16,717 bases of DNA from Paenibacillaceae bacterium UBA6304 (GTDB taxonomy: Bacteria > Bacillota > Bacilli > Paenibacillales > Paenibacillaceae), in the NCBI GenBank assembly GCA_002439285.1, contig DJTQ01000414.1, positions 1 through 16,717 on the forward strand, written 5' to 3'. Of this stretch, positions 16,273 through 16,717 are shown in pieces. Position 1 is the first letter of the stretch, and each line of letters starts with the position of its first letter. The position numbers and the translations under genes are program-made. Under the pieces are notes generated by a model. The model was not told the origin of the DNA and did not search any database. It was given only the letters and a program-made list of their open reading frames with translations.

Positions 16273-16717
16273 TTATCCCAAATACGAACGCAGCATCCAC
16301 ATATGTTTCTCAAGTTCGCCCTTAAATCCGGTCAGCAAGTCGCTCGTCGCTTCATCGCCTTCCTTGTCGGCAAGCTCGATGCCTTCCTGGAACGATTCCG
16401 ACAAAGTTGCGAAATCCTCGATCAGGTTCTGCACCATTGTTCCTGGGTCTTCCTTACCGGTAGCCTCTTGAATTGTCGCAATCTCGAGGTATTCTTTCAG
16501 AGTAGCTGCCGGGCTGCCCTTAATCGTAAGAAGCCGTTCGGCCACCGCATCCATTTTTTCAGAAACTTCATTGTAGAGTTCTTCGAATTTAACATGAAGG
16601 GTGAAGAAGTTTTCTCCCTTAACATACCAGTGGTAGTTGTGGATTTTTACGTACAATACGTTAAGGTTGGCAACCTGCTCATTAAGTACTTGTTCCAAAC
16701 TGGATTTCTTCGTCTTG
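16273..16717 (-). CDS. dps: Dps-family ferritin-like protein (start outside window)
   Basis: 147 residues visible, to the window edge; the frame continues through KTKKSS with no start, so the true ATG is probably only a few codons beyond. An in-frame TTG at 16698 is not preceded by a ribosome binding site and cuts off residues typical of the family's N-terminus. The four-helix Dps signature is clear: KIHNYHWYVKGENFFTLHVKFEELYNE, then KMDAVAERLLTIKGSPAATLKEYL. His in HNYHW, His in TLHVKF, Asp in KMD and Glu in VAER match the inter-subunit ferroxidase site. The C-terminus EKHMWMLRSYLG resembles Bacillus MrgA. Dps dodecamers store iron and protect DNA by using H2O2 to oxidise Fe2+; MrgA is controlled by PerR in Bacillus. 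It lies upstream of suf with its own terminator. Confidence 0.93.
   Translation of the reverse strand, partial: KTKKSSLEQVLNEQVANLNVLYVKIHNYHWYVKGENFFTLHVKFEELYNEVSEKMDAVAERLLTIKGSPAATLKEYLEIATIQEATGKEDPGTMVQNLIEDFATLSESFQEGIELADKEGDEATSDLLTGFKGELEKHMWMLRSYLG

Overview
The window looks like chromosomal DNA of a Paenibacillus-like, low-to-mid GC Gram-positive (Bacillota). The evidence is a complete Firmicutes-type sufCDSUB operon using SufU rather than IscU/SufA, homologues of Bacillus YunD and YfkAB, AAGGAGG-type ribosome binding sites, and occasional TTG starts. Genus assignment is inference from gene content; no rRNA or other phylogenetic marker is present.

Left block (1-4556, all minus strand): read in transcription order it holds a YunD-type cytosolic metallophosphatase, an HD-GYP protein with an intact HD/GYP active site, a Rho-independent terminator, the radical SAM protein YfkAB, and the first 224 codons of a CNNM/CorC-type membrane protein that runs off the left edge. 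Middle-left block (4557-7270, plus strand): a 375-base AT-rich intergenic region with inverted repeats, a MoaD-MoaE fusion (molybdopterin synthase small and large subunits in one chain), a second HD-GYP protein whose HD histidine is replaced by isoleucine, a strong terminator, and a 68-residue unknown protein followed by a bidirectional terminator.

Central cassette (7311-10348): a MATE-family exporter and a hexapeptide-repeat acetyltransferase overlap by ATGA and form a minus-strand operon. They diverge from an AraC-family regulator. A perfect 17-bp direct repeat occurs twice in the shared promoter region, 55 bp apart, one copy by each gene's core promoter. Sampled lines here are about 32-37% GC against 53-55% in flanking genes, so the cassette is a candidate for horizontal acquisition, perhaps a regulated drug-export and acetylation module.

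Intergenic block (10349-10831): no gene. It holds a hairpin with a T-run on the minus strand, four 23-nt imperfect palindromes spaced 51/62/51 nt apart, and a 13-bp-stem hairpin at the end of sufB.

Right block (10832-16717, minus strand): sufC-sufD-sufS-sufU-sufB, the Fe-S assembly operon, tightly packed with stop/start overlaps. Its promoter has a perfect extended -10 element overlapped by a Fur-like 7-1-7 box, an adjacent perfect 7-1-7 palindrome and two further 10-bp-phased half sites. Upstream is a Dps-family ferritin (start beyond the window edge) with its own terminator. Dps plus suf makes an iron/oxidative-stress neighbourhood, and the operator array suggests iron- or peroxide-responsive control. 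I saw no CRISPR array, intact transposase, tRNA or rRNA.
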